DNA of 64,000 bases from Comamonadaceae bacterium ALPHA2B. GTDB taxonomy: Bacteria; Pseudomonadota; Gammaproteobacteria; Burkholderiales; Burkholderiaceae_C. The position numbers and the translations under genes are program-made. Positions 46,948-57,396 of the stretch are shown here, piece after piece (positions within the stretch are counted from its first letter, which is position 1; the number at the start of each line of letters is the position of its first letter). The stretch is from the NCBI GenBank assembly GCA_005503065.1, contig SCOE01000002.1:1-64000 (forward strand). Reading direction: 5' to 3'. Below the pieces are notes generated by a model. That model saw nothing but the letters and a program-made list of their open reading frames with translations, did not search any database and was not told where the DNA came from.

Positions 46948-46971
46948 TACAGTTACTGGATGAACACCCAG
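46937..46971 (+). promoter_or_regulatory. Two tandem LexA (SOS) boxes upstream of lexA
   Basis: CTGG-TTAAAAAT-ACAG (46937-46952) and CTGG-ATGAACAC-CCAG (46956-46971) both fit CTG-N10-CAG. Their centres are 19 bp apart, and the first covers the -10 region. This is the arrangement expected for LexA autorepression. Confidence 0.75.
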
Positions 46972-47034
46972 TGGATGAACCCGGCAGCGGCCTCAGGCCG
47001 CCGGATTTCGGTCACACAGCAAGGAGCCGTTCGC

Positions 47035-47736
47035 ATGCTCAACCTGCCCGCTTCGCCTTTCGCCGCGAAGCTTACCGCCCGCCAGCAGCAGATCCTCGAC
47101 CTCATCCAGGCCGCCATCGCGCGCACCGGTGCGCCGCCCACACGGGCCGAAATCGCTGCCGAACTGGGCTTCAAGTCGGCCAACGCCGCCGAGGAGCACC
47201 TGCAGGCCCTGGCGCGCAAGGGCGTCATCGAACTCGTGAGCGGCACCTCGCGCGGCATCCGTCTGCGCGGGGACGCGCTGCGCTCCCTGCAGGAATCTCG
47301 CCATCGCGACGGCGGCCAGCTTTCGCTGGCGTTGCCGGGCATCGCACAGCTGGCGCTGCCGCTCATCGGCCGGGTGGCGGCCGGTTCGCCCATCCTGGCG
47401 CAGGAGCATGTGGACCAGACCTACTACGTCGAGAACACGCTGTTCCAGCGCAAGCCCGACTACCTGTTGAAGGTGCGCGGCATGTCCATGCGCGACGCCG
47501 GCATCATGGACGGCGACCTGCTCGCAGTGCAGGCCACGAAAGAAGCGCGCAACGGCCAGATCATCGTCGCCCGACTGGGCGAGGAGGTGACCGTCAAGCG
47601 CCTCAAGCGCAACAAGGACGTGGTCGAGCTCCATGCCGAGAACCCTGACTACCCCACCATCGTCGTCGAACCCGGCGAACCCTTCGAGATCGAGGGCCTG
47701 GCCGTCGGGCTCATCCGCAACACGATGCTGATGTAA
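47035..47736 (+). CDS. lexA: LexA repressor
   Basis: A 233-residue SOS repressor. The winged helix (1-75) is [20 protein letters not shown] and [20 protein letters not shown]. The self-cleavage site Ala-Gly lies in IGRVAAGSP, the catalytic Ser in [15 protein letters not shown], and the Lys in [11 protein letters not shown]. The ATG at 47035 is preceded by AAGGAG. The linker (about 85-110) is longer than in E. coli (202 residues). Confidence 0.97.
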   Translation: MLNLPASPFAAKLTARQQQILDLIQAAIARTGAPPTRAEIAAELGFKSANAAEEHLQALARKGVIELVSGTSRGIRLRGDALRSLQESRHRDGGQLSLALPGIAQLALPLIGRVAAGSPILAQEHVDQTYYVENTLFQRKPDYLLKVRGMSMRDAGIMDGDLLAVQATKEARNGQIIVARLGEEVTVKRLKRNKDVVELHAENPDYPTIVVEPGEPFEIEGLAVGLIRNTMLM

Positions 47737-47852
47737 CGCCATACAACAGCCGTATCAGGTGGCGGGCGTATGGCAGCACAGCCATCACCCTGCTGCGGCT
47801 GTCCTTTCGCCGAATCCTGCCTGTGTTCCACCCCTTGATTTCAGGAGTTCAC

Positions 47853-48185
47853 ATGGGAATCGCTCTGCTCGCAATCGCTGACCTCTTCACCCCACTTCAT
47901 ACGCTGGCCACCCGCTGGATGCCGGCGCGCAGCGCGCGGCGCGCCGCCTCTGCAGGCCTGCGCTATGTGGCCGTCCGGCCACGCTCCGGGGCAGGCGCCC
48001 TTCCTGCGCCGGTACGGCCACAGCGTGTGGTGCGCGTCGTCCGCATCGTGGAGCGCGGCCAGCTGGCGCACGCCGAAGGCCGTGTCGTGATCTCGGGTCG
48101 AATGGCCGATGTATGCGCCGAACTGGATCGCCTGGCAGCGATCGAGGCCGCCGCCGCAACCGCTGCGCCCAAGCAATTGCACTGA
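47853..48185 (+). CDS. Small hypothetical protein downstream of lexA
   Basis: A 110-residue protein I do not recognise. AGGAG precedes the ATG at 47853. The N-terminus (MGIALLAIADLFTPLHTLAT) is hydrophobic, and the middle is basic (ARSARRAASAGLRYVAVRPR). The C-terminal region RVVRIVERGQLAHAEGRVVI followed by SGRMADVCAELDRLAA looks folded. Lying 116 bases after lexA, it may be part of the SOS response, by position only. Confidence 0.6.
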   Translation: MGIALLAIADLFTPLHTLATRWMPARSARRAASAGLRYVAVRPRSGAGALPAPVRPQRVVRVVRIVERGQLAHAEGRVVISGRMADVCAELDRLAAIEAAAATAAPKQLH

Positions 48186-48306
48186 GCGCGGCGCACGCAC
48201 GGCCGAGGGCGCTACGCCTGCCGTGAGCACCCCATGGCACAGCAACAGGCTGTGTCATGCACTCCACAGGCGAGGCGCCGGCGAGCCCAAGGCACAATGG
48301 GCAGCC

Positions 48307-49314
48307 ATGAACATTGTGATCTTGGACGACTACCAGGACGCCGTGCGCAAGCTGCGCTGCGCCGCCAAGCTCGACGCCTACGCGGCAAAGGTCTACACCA
48401 ACACCGTCAAGGGCATCGGGCAGCTCTCGGTCCGGCTCAAGGATGCCGATGTGATCGTGCTCATCCGCGAGCGCACGCAGATCACGCGTCAACTCGTCGA
48501 GAAACTCCCCAAGCTCAAGCTGATTTCGCAAACGGGCCGCGCCGGCTCGCATATCGATATCAACGCCTGCACCGAGTTCGGCGTGGCCGTGGCCGAAGGA
48601 AGCGGCTCGCCGCTCGCACCTGCCGAGCTGACCTGGGCACTGATCATGGCCGCCATGCGGCGCCTGCCCCAGTACATCAGCAATCTCAAGCACGGCGCGT
48701 GGCAGCAATCGGGGCTCAAGTCCGCGTCGATGCCGCCCAACTTCGGACTCGGCTCGGTGCTCAAGGGCAAGACACTGGGCATCTGGGGTTACGGCCGCAT
48801 CGGACAGCTCGTGGCCCGCTATGGGCAGGCCTTCGGCATGCAGGTGGTGATCTGGGGCCGCGAAGGCAGTTGCAGCAAGGCGCGCTCCGATGGCTTCCAG
48901 GTGGCGGCGAGCCGCGAGGCCCTGTTCGAGCAGGCCGACGTGCTGTCGGTACACCTGCGGCTGAACGAAGAGACGCGCGGCTTGGTGCGCCTCGATGACT
49001 TGATGCGAATGAAACCCACCGCCCTGTTCGTGAACACCTCGCGTGCCGAACTGGTCGAAGCCGACGCACTGCTGGCGGCGCTCAATCGCGGCCGGCCAGG
49101 CCTGGCCGCGATCGATGTGTTCGAGAGCGAGCCGCCGCTGCAGGGCCATGCCCTGCTGCGTCTGGAGAACTGCATCTGCACGCCCCACATCGGCTACGTC
49201 GAGCAGGAAAGCTACGAGATGTACTTCGGACAAGCCTTCGACAATGTCGTGAGCTTCATCCGGGGCAACCCCACCAACATCGTCAACCCGGGCGCGCTCC
49301 AGGTTCGCCGCTGA
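48307..49314 (+). CDS. D-2-hydroxyacid dehydrogenase family protein
   Basis: A 335-residue NAD(P)-dependent oxidoreductase. The nucleotide-binding loop is LGIWGYGRIGQLVARYG. Catalytic residues are in FVNTSRAELVEADAL (Arg), AAIDVFESEPP (Glu) and CTPHIGYVEQ (His). The N-terminus MNIVILDDYQDAVRKLRCAA is typical of the phosphoglycerate-dehydrogenase-like branch. The substrate is unknown. No serine-biosynthesis genes or ACT domain are present. Confidence 0.9.
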   Translation: MNIVILDDYQDAVRKLRCAAKLDAYAAKVYTNTVKGIGQLSVRLKDADVIVLIRERTQITRQLVEKLPKLKLISQTGRAGSHIDINACTEFGVAVAEGSGSPLAPAELTWALIMAAMRRLPQYISNLKHGAWQQSGLKSASMPPNFGLGSVLKGKTLGIWGYGRIGQLVARYGQAFGMQVVIWGREGSCSKARSDGFQVAASREALFEQADVLSVHLRLNEETRGLVRLDDLMRMKPTALFVNTSRAELVEADALLAALNRGRPGLAAIDVFESEPPLQGHALLRLENCICTPHIGYVEQESYEMYFGQAFDNVVSFIRGNPTNIVNPGALQVRR

Positions 49315-49344
49315 GGCCTCGCAGGCCGCAGCGGTGGTGCAGCC

Positions 49345-51654
49345 TCAACGCCTGAGCGAACCGGGCTTGATCGATTCCTCGATGTCGGGGTCGAAAAGCT
49401 CCAGGTCCGGCAATTGGGCCGATGGCGCATCTGGCACCGCAGCAGCAAGTTCCGTGGATGGCTGATCGAGCGCCGACGGCTCGATGACCGGCGTTGCCGG
49501 CGCATTTTCGGCCGCAGCGCGCCGCAGGGCGGCCGGCATGGTGTCGACACCGGCCATGTCCAGGTCGTCCAGATCGAAGTCGAGCGACGCCGTCAGCGGA
49601 TGCGGCGGGCGCGTGGGCTGGAAGTCCGGGTGACGCGGCTCCACGAGCGCCGTGTCTCGCACCAGCGACTGCGGCGCGGTCGGCAGCTCCACTGCAGAAG
49701 TCGGCAAGGCCATGGGCAGCGTCTCGTGCTGCTGGTGGCGCATCAGCACCTCCGCCAGCGACGGGCGCTGGGAATCACCACTGGCAGGCTGCTCCTGGGC
49801 CATGGCGTAGAGCATCAGCAACTCGCGATAGGCCGCCAGGTCGAAGGTCGGCTGGCCATCTTCGCCCGGCCGACGGAACAGCAGTTCCTCGATGACGGGC
49901 AGCGATTCCGGCCCCGGCCAGTGCTCTTCGATGCGCTGCAGGACTTCGTTGTGGTGATCCAGGGGCCGACCCGCGTCCTGGTGGAAATCGTCGAAGGACG
50001 GCACCCGCACGTTGAGCGCCTGCTGGCACTGGCGGCGCACACGCTCGTAGTCGAGCATGCGGCCCAGGCTGTGGAAGATGCGCAGCAGCTCGAGGTAGGC
50101 CAGCGCGCTGGTGTCAGGATGGTCGGCCACGTATTCCGACAGCACCGCGATGGCCTGCTCGTGCTGACCCAACGACAGAAAGAATTCAGCCTGCTGCTGC
50201 ACGTCGAACAGCTCTTCGGTGTTGACCGAGCGGGAAACCGAAGCCAGCTGTCCCGCCTGCACTGGCGCGTCGGCGTCCGCATGCGGCGCCTCGGTCTCGG
50301 ACGAGTCTGCACTGCGCGGCGCATCCGGGTCGATGAACCCGGCGGGCCCCCCTTGCGAGGGCGAGCCGGATGGCGCCGAACCCGCCACTGCACCGGCTGC
50401 CAGCGCACGCGCGGCACCCCCGTCGTCCTCCCCCGGAAAGGTGTCGGCAGCGTCATCGAGCCCGCCGAACTGCGACCGACGGGCCGGCACTGCACCACCG
50501 CCGTCTTCCGGCCACCACACCGACTGGGCGGCACGACGAGACGCAAGCCACATCCGGACCAATGCGATGAGCGCGAGCAGCAACAGCAGCGCGAGCGCGT
50601 ACACCAGCGGGTTGCTGTAGCGGCTCTCCCGCGCTGCGGCCAGTTCGCGGCGCATCTCGAGCAGCGTCTGCTCGTTGCGGGCAGTCTGTTCGCGCAGGGA
50701 GGCCAACGCCTGCTCCAGCGCCACCGTCCGCTGCGCGTCACGCACTGCCTCGGGCGTCGGGGCCGCCGCGGCTGGGGCGCTGGCTGCAGGTTGCGGCGCA
50801 AGCGCGGCGCCATCGTTGCGCACCGGCTCGCTCGCCGCCGGCCCCGGTGCCGCAGCCACGGCTGTGGCAGGTGCCTGGACCGGCGACGACGGCTGGGCTG
50901 CAGCGGTCGACGGCGCAACCGGCTCGCGCGGCGCAAGCGGCGCCAGGGCATCGACCTGCAGACGCCCGCCCGACGAGGAACCGGCGGTCACGCTGGCGCG
51001 TGCGGAGGGCGCAGCCCGTCGACGCGCAGCAGTTTCTGTGTTCACGCGCTCGGGGGCAGTACTGGGGGTGCTTCGTGCGCCCGGTGCCGGAGAACCCGCA
51101 CGACGGCGTTCCGTGCCGCCATCGCCGGTGCCGCCCGCCCGTGCCGCGCGCGAAGCGCGCGATGGCGACTGCGCCGGCGCCGCGGCAGTCGCACCGCCGG
51201 TCGATTCGCCCGGCGCCTCGAAGGAAGGGATTGTCGCGTCGACGGGAGGCGGGTCGGCCAGCAATACGACCTGGCGGGTCGAGGTGGCCGTACAGCCGGC
51301 CTTGACCGTCAAAGTGACGATGGGCTCCTCCACCGCGCGGGTGGTCCGCACGCGCAGCCGGGGCGCATCCGGCGCCGCACCGGGTTCGAGCGAGACGCTC
51401 ACACGTTGCACGTCCATGGAGGCATCGCCCTGCACCACTTCGACCTGCGGGCAAAGCGAGCCACCTGCCTCGCTGCCGTCGAGCGTGAGCGGGATCACGA
51501 TGTTGAGCGGCTTGCCGATCCACGCCGCGCCTTGCGGGCGCCCGATCGTCAGCGCGGACGCGGGAAGCACGAACCCGAGTACAAACAGGGTCGCCGCAGC
51601 GTGACGTAGTCGCACAATCGAAGGCCGCCAAATGGAAGTCAAAAGTAGACACAT
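49345..51654 (-). CDS. FimV-like large inner-membrane protein with TPR region
   Basis: A protein of 769 residues. The signal peptide (AAATLFVLGFVLPASALTIG) leads to a FimV-type N-terminal domain (GRPQGAAWIGKPLNIVIPLT, SLCPQVEVVQGD). A long low-complexity Ala/Pro/Ser region, a short coiled coil (ALEQALASLREQTARNEQTL), one membrane segment (YALALLLLLALIALVRMWLA) and a cytoplasmic acidic TPR region (FFLSLGQHEQAIAVLSEYVA) follow. FimV proteins help type IV pilus assembly and cell-pole organisation. No LysM motif is visible, unlike in Pseudomonas FimV. The ATG at 51654 lies 47 bases from the divergent dehydrogenase start. No pilus genes lie nearby. Confidence 0.75.
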   Translation of the reverse strand: MCLLLTSIWRPSIVRLRHAAATLFVLGFVLPASALTIGRPQGAAWIGKPLNIVIPLTLDGSEAGGSLCPQVEVVQGDASMDVQRVSVSLEPGAAPDAPRLRVRTTRAVEEPIVTLTVKAGCTATSTRQVVLLADPPPVDATIPSFEAPGESTGGATAAAPAQSPSRASRAARAGGTGDGGTERRRAGSPAPGARSTPSTAPERVNTETAARRRAAPSARASVTAGSSSGGRLQVDALAPLAPREPVAPSTAAAQPSSPVQAPATAVAAAPGPAASEPVRNDGAALAPQPAASAPAAAAPTPEAVRDAQRTVALEQALASLREQTARNEQTLLEMRRELAAARESRYSNPLVYALALLLLLALIALVRMWLASRRAAQSVWWPEDGGGAVPARRSQFGGLDDAADTFPGEDDGGAARALAAGAVAGSAPSGSPSQGGPAGFIDPDAPRSADSSETEAPHADADAPVQAGQLASVSRSVNTEELFDVQQQAEFFLSLGQHEQAIAVLSEYVADHPDTSALAYLELLRIFHSLGRMLDYERVRRQCQQALNVRVPSFDDFHQDAGRPLDHHNEVLQRIEEHWPGPESLPVIEELLFRRPGEDGQPTFDLAAYRELLMLYAMAQEQPASGDSQRPSLAEVLMRHQQHETLPMALPTSAVELPTAPQSLVRDTALVEPRHPDFQPTRPPHPLTASLDFDLDDLDMAGVDTMPAALRRAAAENAPATPVIEPSALDQPSTELAAAVPDAPSAQLPDLELFDPDIEESIKPGSLRR

Positions 51655-51701
51655 TTTGACACCAACATCAACGAAGTACATCTTTGGGACACATTTAAAA
51701 G
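51655..51701. promoter_or_regulatory. 47-bp shared divergent promoter region
   Basis: A very short AT-richer gap between the FimV-like and acyl-CoA dehydrogenase start codons. GACACATTT occurs twice as a direct repeat (51648-51656 and 51688-51696). The two promoters must overlap each other or the coding sequences. Confidence 0.4.
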
Positions 51702-53222
51702 ATGAACGTGAAATTTTCGTCCATCGCCATCGTAGGCACTGGAGCCATGGGGCGGGGCATCGCCCAGATCGCCGCCCAGGCCGGCAGCACCGTCTTGCTG
51801 CTCGATGCGCAGGAAGGGGCGGCAATCAAGGCGGCCGACGCCATCGTCGCCCAATGGGACAGGCTGGTCGAGAAAGGACGCCTGGATCCGGCACAACGTG
51901 ACGCCTACGCGACACAGTTGCGCCCTGTCGGGGCACTTTCGGAGCTGAAAGGATGCGACTTGGTGGTCGAAGCCGTTGTCGAGAAGCTCGAGGTGAAACG
52001 ACAACTCTTCAAGGACCTCGAGGACATCGTGGCATCGGACGCGGTGCTGGCCACCAACACCTCTTCCCTGTCGGTCACCGCGATCGGGGCCGGCCTGCGC
52101 CATCCGGGTCGCTTCGCCGGCTTCCATTTCTTCAACCCCGTGCCGCTGATGAAGGTGGTCGAGGTGGTCGCCGGCTTCAAGACCGATGCGGCCGTCTGTG
52201 ATCGGCTGCGCGAGTACGCGCGGCAGATGGGGCACAGCGCAGTGCTGGCCCAGGACACGCCGGGCTTCATCGTCAACCACGCGGGGCGCGGTTACGGCAC
52301 CGAGGCGCTTCGCGTCGTTGGCGAAGGCGTGGCCGACTTCGCGACCATCGACCGCATCCTCAAGGACCAGGCCGGGTTCAAGCTCGGCCCTTTCGAACTG
52401 ATGGACCTCACTGCGCTGGACGTCTCGCACCCCGTCATGGAATCGATCTACCGGCAGTACTACGACGAGCCGCGCTTCCGGCCCAGCGTCATCACCGCGC
52501 AGCGGCTTGCCGCCGGTGCACTGGGCCGCAAGACCGGAGAAGGCTTCTACCGCTACGCCGACGGCGCGGCCGCAGTGCCCGCGGAAGCACCCGTGCCCAT
52601 GGTCGACACGCTGCCGCCTGTGTGGATCCCGCCGCGCGCGACGCGCCGTGCCGAATTGCTGCGCCTGGTGCACACGCTCGGCGCACAGCTCGAGACCGGC
52701 GCAGCGCCGTCGTCGCAGGCACTGATCGTCGTCGCGCCGCTGGGTTTCGACATCACCACCGTCGCCGCCGTGGAGCGGCTCGATGCCACCCGTACCGTCG
52801 GCATCGACATGCTGGTCGACGACGCCGCAACGAAGCGCCGTGTGCTGGCCACCAATCCGGCCACGCGACGCGACATGCGCGATGCGGCGCACGCGCTCTT
52901 CGCACGCGACGGCAAGGCCGTCAGCGTGATCCGCGACAGCGGCGGCTTCGTGACGCAGCGCGTGCTCGCCACCATCGTCAACATCGCCGCGGACATCTGC
53001 CAACAGCGCATCTGCACCCCGGCCGACCTGGAGACCGCCGTCACGCTCGGGCTGGGCTATCCCCAGGGGCCCTTGGCGATGGGCGACTTGTATGGCCCGA
53101 CGAACATGCTCGAGGTGCTGTTCAACCTGCAGACCGTGTACGGTGATCCGCGCTATCGTCCGAGCCCCTGGCTGCGCCGCCGGGGGGCGCTGGGCCTGAG
53201 CCTCAAGCACGAGGAAGAATGA
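51702..53222 (+). CDS. 3-hydroxyacyl-CoA dehydrogenase (PaaH/PaaC type)
   Basis: A 506-residue NAD-dependent dehydrogenase for 3-hydroxyacyl-CoA in beta-oxidation or phenylacetate degradation. The Rossmann domain is SIAIVGTGAMGRGIAQIAAQ. The catalytic His-Glu region is GFHFFNPVPLMKVVEVVAG, and the domain ends in DTPGFIVNHAGRGYGTEALR. A second half (about 310-500) repeats the C-terminal dimerisation domain (SGGFVTQRVLATIVNIAADI, LGLGYPQGPLAMGDLYG), the usual layout of the 500-residue class. It heads the fatty-acid cluster. Confidence 0.92.
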   Translation: MNVKFSSIAIVGTGAMGRGIAQIAAQAGSTVLLLDAQEGAAIKAADAIVAQWDRLVEKGRLDPAQRDAYATQLRPVGALSELKGCDLVVEAVVEKLEVKRQLFKDLEDIVASDAVLATNTSSLSVTAIGAGLRHPGRFAGFHFFNPVPLMKVVEVVAGFKTDAAVCDRLREYARQMGHSAVLAQDTPGFIVNHAGRGYGTEALRVVGEGVADFATIDRILKDQAGFKLGPFELMDLTALDVSHPVMESIYRQYYDEPRFRPSVITAQRLAAGALGRKTGEGFYRYADGAAAVPAEAPVPMVDTLPPVWIPPRATRRAELLRLVHTLGAQLETGAAPSSQALIVVAPLGFDITTVAAVERLDATRTVGIDMLVDDAATKRRVLATNPATRRDMRDAAHALFARDGKAVSVIRDSGGFVTQRVLATIVNIAADICQQRICTPADLETAVTLGLGYPQGPLAMGDLYGPTNMLEVLFNLQTVYGDPRYRPSPWLRRRGALGLSLKHEEE

Positions 53223-53262
53223 CGATCGCCGCGCGCGGCGCACGCGAGACAGAGACAAACCG

Positions 53263-54042
53263 ATGACCGCAGAACTCAAGAGCACCAGTGAAGGCCGCAC
53301 CATGGTGCTGACGCTGTCCAACCCGAGCCAGCGCAACGCGCTTGGCCCGGAGATCTACGCCGCCGGCATCGAGGCCCTGGGGGGCGCCGAGAGCAACCCG
53401 GACGTGCGCTGCGTGGTCATCGTGGGCGAAGGCGCATGGTTCTGCGCCGGCGGCTCGCTGCAGCGGCTGCAGGCCAACCGCGAGCGCGACCCGCAGGTGC
53501 AGGCCGACAGCATCGAGGGCCTGCACAGCTGGATCGATGCGATCCGGACCTTTCCCAAGCCGGTCATCGCCGCGGTCGAAGGCGCTGCCGCGGGCGCGGG
53601 CTTTTCGCTCGCCATGGCCTGCGACTTCGTCGTGGCGGCGCGCGATGCGGTCTTCGCCGCGTCGTACAGCAACGTGGCCCTGTCGCCCGACGGTGGGCTG
53701 AGCTGGCATCTCGCGCGGGCGCTGCCGCGCCAGCTCGCCAGCGAGTGGCTCATGAAGGGCGAGCGCATCGCGGCGACGCGCCTGCACGAACTGGGACTGG
53801 TCAACGAGCTGACCGATGCGGGCCACGCGCTGAGCAACGCGATGGCCCTCGCACGGGGCCTGGTCGAACGCGCACCGAACGCCCTCGCCAGCATCAAGGA
53901 ACTCATCAGCGAAGCCCGCGGTGCCGGCCTGAACACGCACCTCGCGAGCGAGCGCGACCACTTCGTGCGCAATCTGCACCACGCCAATGCCGGCATCGGC
54001 ATCGCCGCCTTCCTCGCCAAGAGCAAGCCGCAGTACGAATAG
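53263..54042 (+). CDS. Enoyl-CoA hydratase/isomerase family protein
   Basis: A 259-residue crotonase. The oxyanion hole is in AWFCAGGSLQ and AAVEGAAAGAGFSLAMACDF. Instead of the catalytic Glu of classical hydratases, the loop reads LSPDGGLSWHLARALP. Isomerase or other CoA chemistry is thus possible. It follows the dehydrogenase gene by 40 bases. Confidence 0.88.
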   Translation: MTAELKSTSEGRTMVLTLSNPSQRNALGPEIYAAGIEALGGAESNPDVRCVVIVGEGAWFCAGGSLQRLQANRERDPQVQADSIEGLHSWIDAIRTFPKPVIAAVEGAAAGAGFSLAMACDFVVAARDAVFAASYSNVALSPDGGLSWHLARALPRQLASEWLMKGERIAATRLHELGLVNELTDAGHALSNAMALARGLVERAPNALASIKELISEARGAGLNTHLASERDHFVRNLHHANAGIGIAAFLAKSKPQYE

Positions 54043-54127
54043 GCCACGCGGCGGCCTTGCAGCACGAACGCCGCTTGGTCGCTCGTGCGACAACCCCTTC
54101 CCATCCAGTCGCGGAAAAGACAGACCA

Positions 54128-54847
54128 ATGGACGACCCCATTCTTACCATCGAAGAAAGAGAAGCGATCAACGGTGGTCGCTGGTTCACATCACTTTCAC
54201 CCTCGCTGCGGCACGACATCCTCCGATGCGCTTTCGTCAGACGCTACAAGGACGGCGAACTCATCGCCACACGCGGCGATCCACCCGATTCATGGATCGC
54301 CTGTGCGAAGGGGGCGGTGCGCGTGAGTTCGACGGCCGTGTCGGGCAAGCAGGTCACGCTGACCTACGTGGAGCCCGGCATCTGGTTCGGCGACGTGGCC
54401 ATGTTCGACGGGGACCGTCGCACGCACGATGCCTATGCGCACGGCGACACCACCATCCTGTGCGTGGCGCGCGCCGACTTCCAGAAGATCCTGTCCTCGC
54501 ACGTCGAGCTGTACGAGGCATTGATGCGCCTGCAGGCGCGGCGCATCCGCACGCTCTTCGGCCTGGTGGAAGACCTCAACACCCTGCCCTTGCGCGCACG
54601 CCTGGCCAAGCAGCTCGTGCACCTGGTGCGCAGTTATGGCGTGCCCAACCTCGCCGATGGCAGCCAGACGCGCATTGGTCTGCAACTGGCGCAGGAAGAG
54701 CTGGCGCAGTTGCTCGGCGCCTCGCGCCAGCGCGTCAACCAGGAACTCAAGTCGATGGAGCGCGAGGGTGCGATCCGCATCGAGCCGGCAGGCCTGGTGG
54801 TGCTGGATCGGGACGCGCTCACGCGCATCTCGCAGGCCGACGACTGA
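54128..54847 (+). CDS. Crp/Fnr-family transcriptional regulator
   Basis: A 239-residue regulator. The cyclic-nucleotide-binding-like domain (about 20-140: KDGELIATRGDPPDSWIACA, EPGIWFGDVAMFDGDRRTHD) is followed by a helix-turn-helix (QEELAQLLGASRQRVNQELK, about 185-205). No FNR-type Cys cluster is seen, so it is not an Fe-S oxygen sensor. It sits inside the acyl-CoA gene cluster and may regulate it. The start is the ATG at 54128, with no strong ribosome site. Confidence 0.9.
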   Translation: MDDPILTIEEREAINGGRWFTSLSPSLRHDILRCAFVRRYKDGELIATRGDPPDSWIACAKGAVRVSSTAVSGKQVTLTYVEPGIWFGDVAMFDGDRRTHDAYAHGDTTILCVARADFQKILSSHVELYEALMRLQARRIRTLFGLVEDLNTLPLRARLAKQLVHLVRSYGVPNLADGSQTRIGLQLAQEELAQLLGASRQRVNQELKSMEREGAIRIEPAGLVVLDRDALTRISQADD

Positions 54848-54886
54848 GGCGCGCGGTACGCTGAACGAACAACAGGCTTCCGAGAC

Positions 54887-55993
54887 ATGACGCAGGATTT
54901 CAGCAATTTCATCGGCACGCGAGCCGTCTCCTCACAGCACGCCTTCGACACCGAGGCGCTGTCTGCCTGGCTGAGCACGCATCTCGATGGCTTCCAGGGA
55001 CCGCTGACGGTCGAGATGTTCAAGGGCGGGCAGTCGAACCCCACCTACAAGCTCGTCACCCCGCAGCGCAGCTACGTGATGCGCGCCAAGCCCGGCCCGG
55101 TCGCCAAGCTGCTGCCTTCCGCGCATGCGGTCGAGCGCGAGTACAAGGTCATGAAGGGTCTGGCCGGCACCGATGTGCCCGTGCCGGCCATGTACTGCCT
55201 GTGCGAGGACGAATCGGTCATCGGCCGCGCCTTCTATGTCATGGAGTGCATGGAAGGCCGCGTGCTTTGGGACCAGTCGCTGCCCGGCTTCAGCAACGCG
55301 GAACGCGCCGCGTACTACGACGAGATGAACCGCGTCATCGCGGCCCTGCACACCGTCGATTTCGCCGCGCGCGGCCTGGCCGACTACGGCAAGCCCGGCA
55401 ACTACTTCGAGCGGCAGATCGGCCGCTGGAGCAAGCAGTACAAGGCCTCGGCCGATGGGGCCGGCGAGCTGTCGCAGCCCATCGAGGAGATGGAGCGCCT
55501 GATCGACTGGCTGCCCGCGCACATGCCCGCCAGCGCGCGCGACGAGAGCAAGGTCTCGATCGTGCACGGCGACTATCGCCTGGACAACGTGATGTTCCAC
55601 GCCACCGAGCCGCGCATCATTGCCGTGCTCGACTGGGAGCTGTCGACGCTGGGCCATCCACTGGCCGACTTCAGCTACCACTGCATGTCGTGGCACATGC
55701 CGCCCACGACGGGCCGCGGCATCGGCGGCGTCGACGTCGCCGCGCTGGGCATCCCGACCGAGTCCGAGTACATCCGCCGCTACTGCGAGCGCACCCGCAT
55801 CAGCACGCCCGAGGCGCTCGCGCCCGATTGGAACTTCTACCAGGCCTACAACCTGTTCCGCATGGCCGCGATCCTGCAGGGGATTGCCAAGCGGGTCGAG
55901 GCCGGAACCGCATCGAGCGAACAGGCCGTGGCCTCCGCCCGCGGCGCACGACCCATGGCCGCGATGGCCTGGCAGTTCGCGCAGAAGGCGTAA
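54887..55993 (+). CDS. Phosphotransferase family protein (ACAD10/APH-like)
   Basis: A 368-residue kinase-like protein. The Brenner motif is VSIVHGDYRLDNVMFHATEP, followed by VLDWELSTLGHPLADFSYHC. The N-lobe includes FKGGQSNPTYKLVTPQRSYV. Such proteins are usually encoded beside acyl-CoA dehydrogenases, as here, and probably phosphorylate 4-hydroxyacyl-CoA intermediates (from knowledge of ACAD10/11; not tested here). It has APH fold motifs throughout. Confidence 0.9.
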   Translation: MTQDFSNFIGTRAVSSQHAFDTEALSAWLSTHLDGFQGPLTVEMFKGGQSNPTYKLVTPQRSYVMRAKPGPVAKLLPSAHAVEREYKVMKGLAGTDVPVPAMYCLCEDESVIGRAFYVMECMEGRVLWDQSLPGFSNAERAAYYDEMNRVIAALHTVDFAARGLADYGKPGNYFERQIGRWSKQYKASADGAGELSQPIEEMERLIDWLPAHMPASARDESKVSIVHGDYRLDNVMFHATEPRIIAVLDWELSTLGHPLADFSYHCMSWHMPPTTGRGIGGVDVAALGIPTESEYIRRYCERTRISTPEALAPDWNFYQAYNLFRMAAILQGIAKRVEAGTASSEQAVASARGARPMAAMAWQFAQKA

Positions 55994-56032
55994 GCCCCTT
56001 CCCCACCTCCCTACCCCACCCCAGGAGACACG

Positions 56033-57304
<1,272 letters not shown>

Positions 57305-57316
57305 GCCGCCCCTCCG

Positions 57317-57370
57317 GATTGCTATCTTTTTTATAGCAATCGCCGCCTGCCCTGCAAGGGCCGGCGGCTT
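57317..57370 (-). repeat. Two-hairpin palindromic element, copy 11, joined to a terminator
   Basis: GCTATCTTTTTTATAGC (57321-57337) precedes the GC-rich hairpin in reverse orientation; that hairpin runs straight into a T-run and forms the terminator of the acyl-CoA dehydrogenase gene. Confidence 0.85.
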
Positions 57371-57375
57371 TTTTT
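57342..57375 (+). terminator. Rho-independent terminator after the acyl-CoA dehydrogenase gene
   Basis: GCCGCCTGCCCT-GCAA-GGGCCGGCGGC followed by TTTTTTT. The stem is the GC-rich half of a palindromic element. Confidence 0.85.
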
Positions 57376-57396
57376 CTCATGAAACGGTCCGACCGT

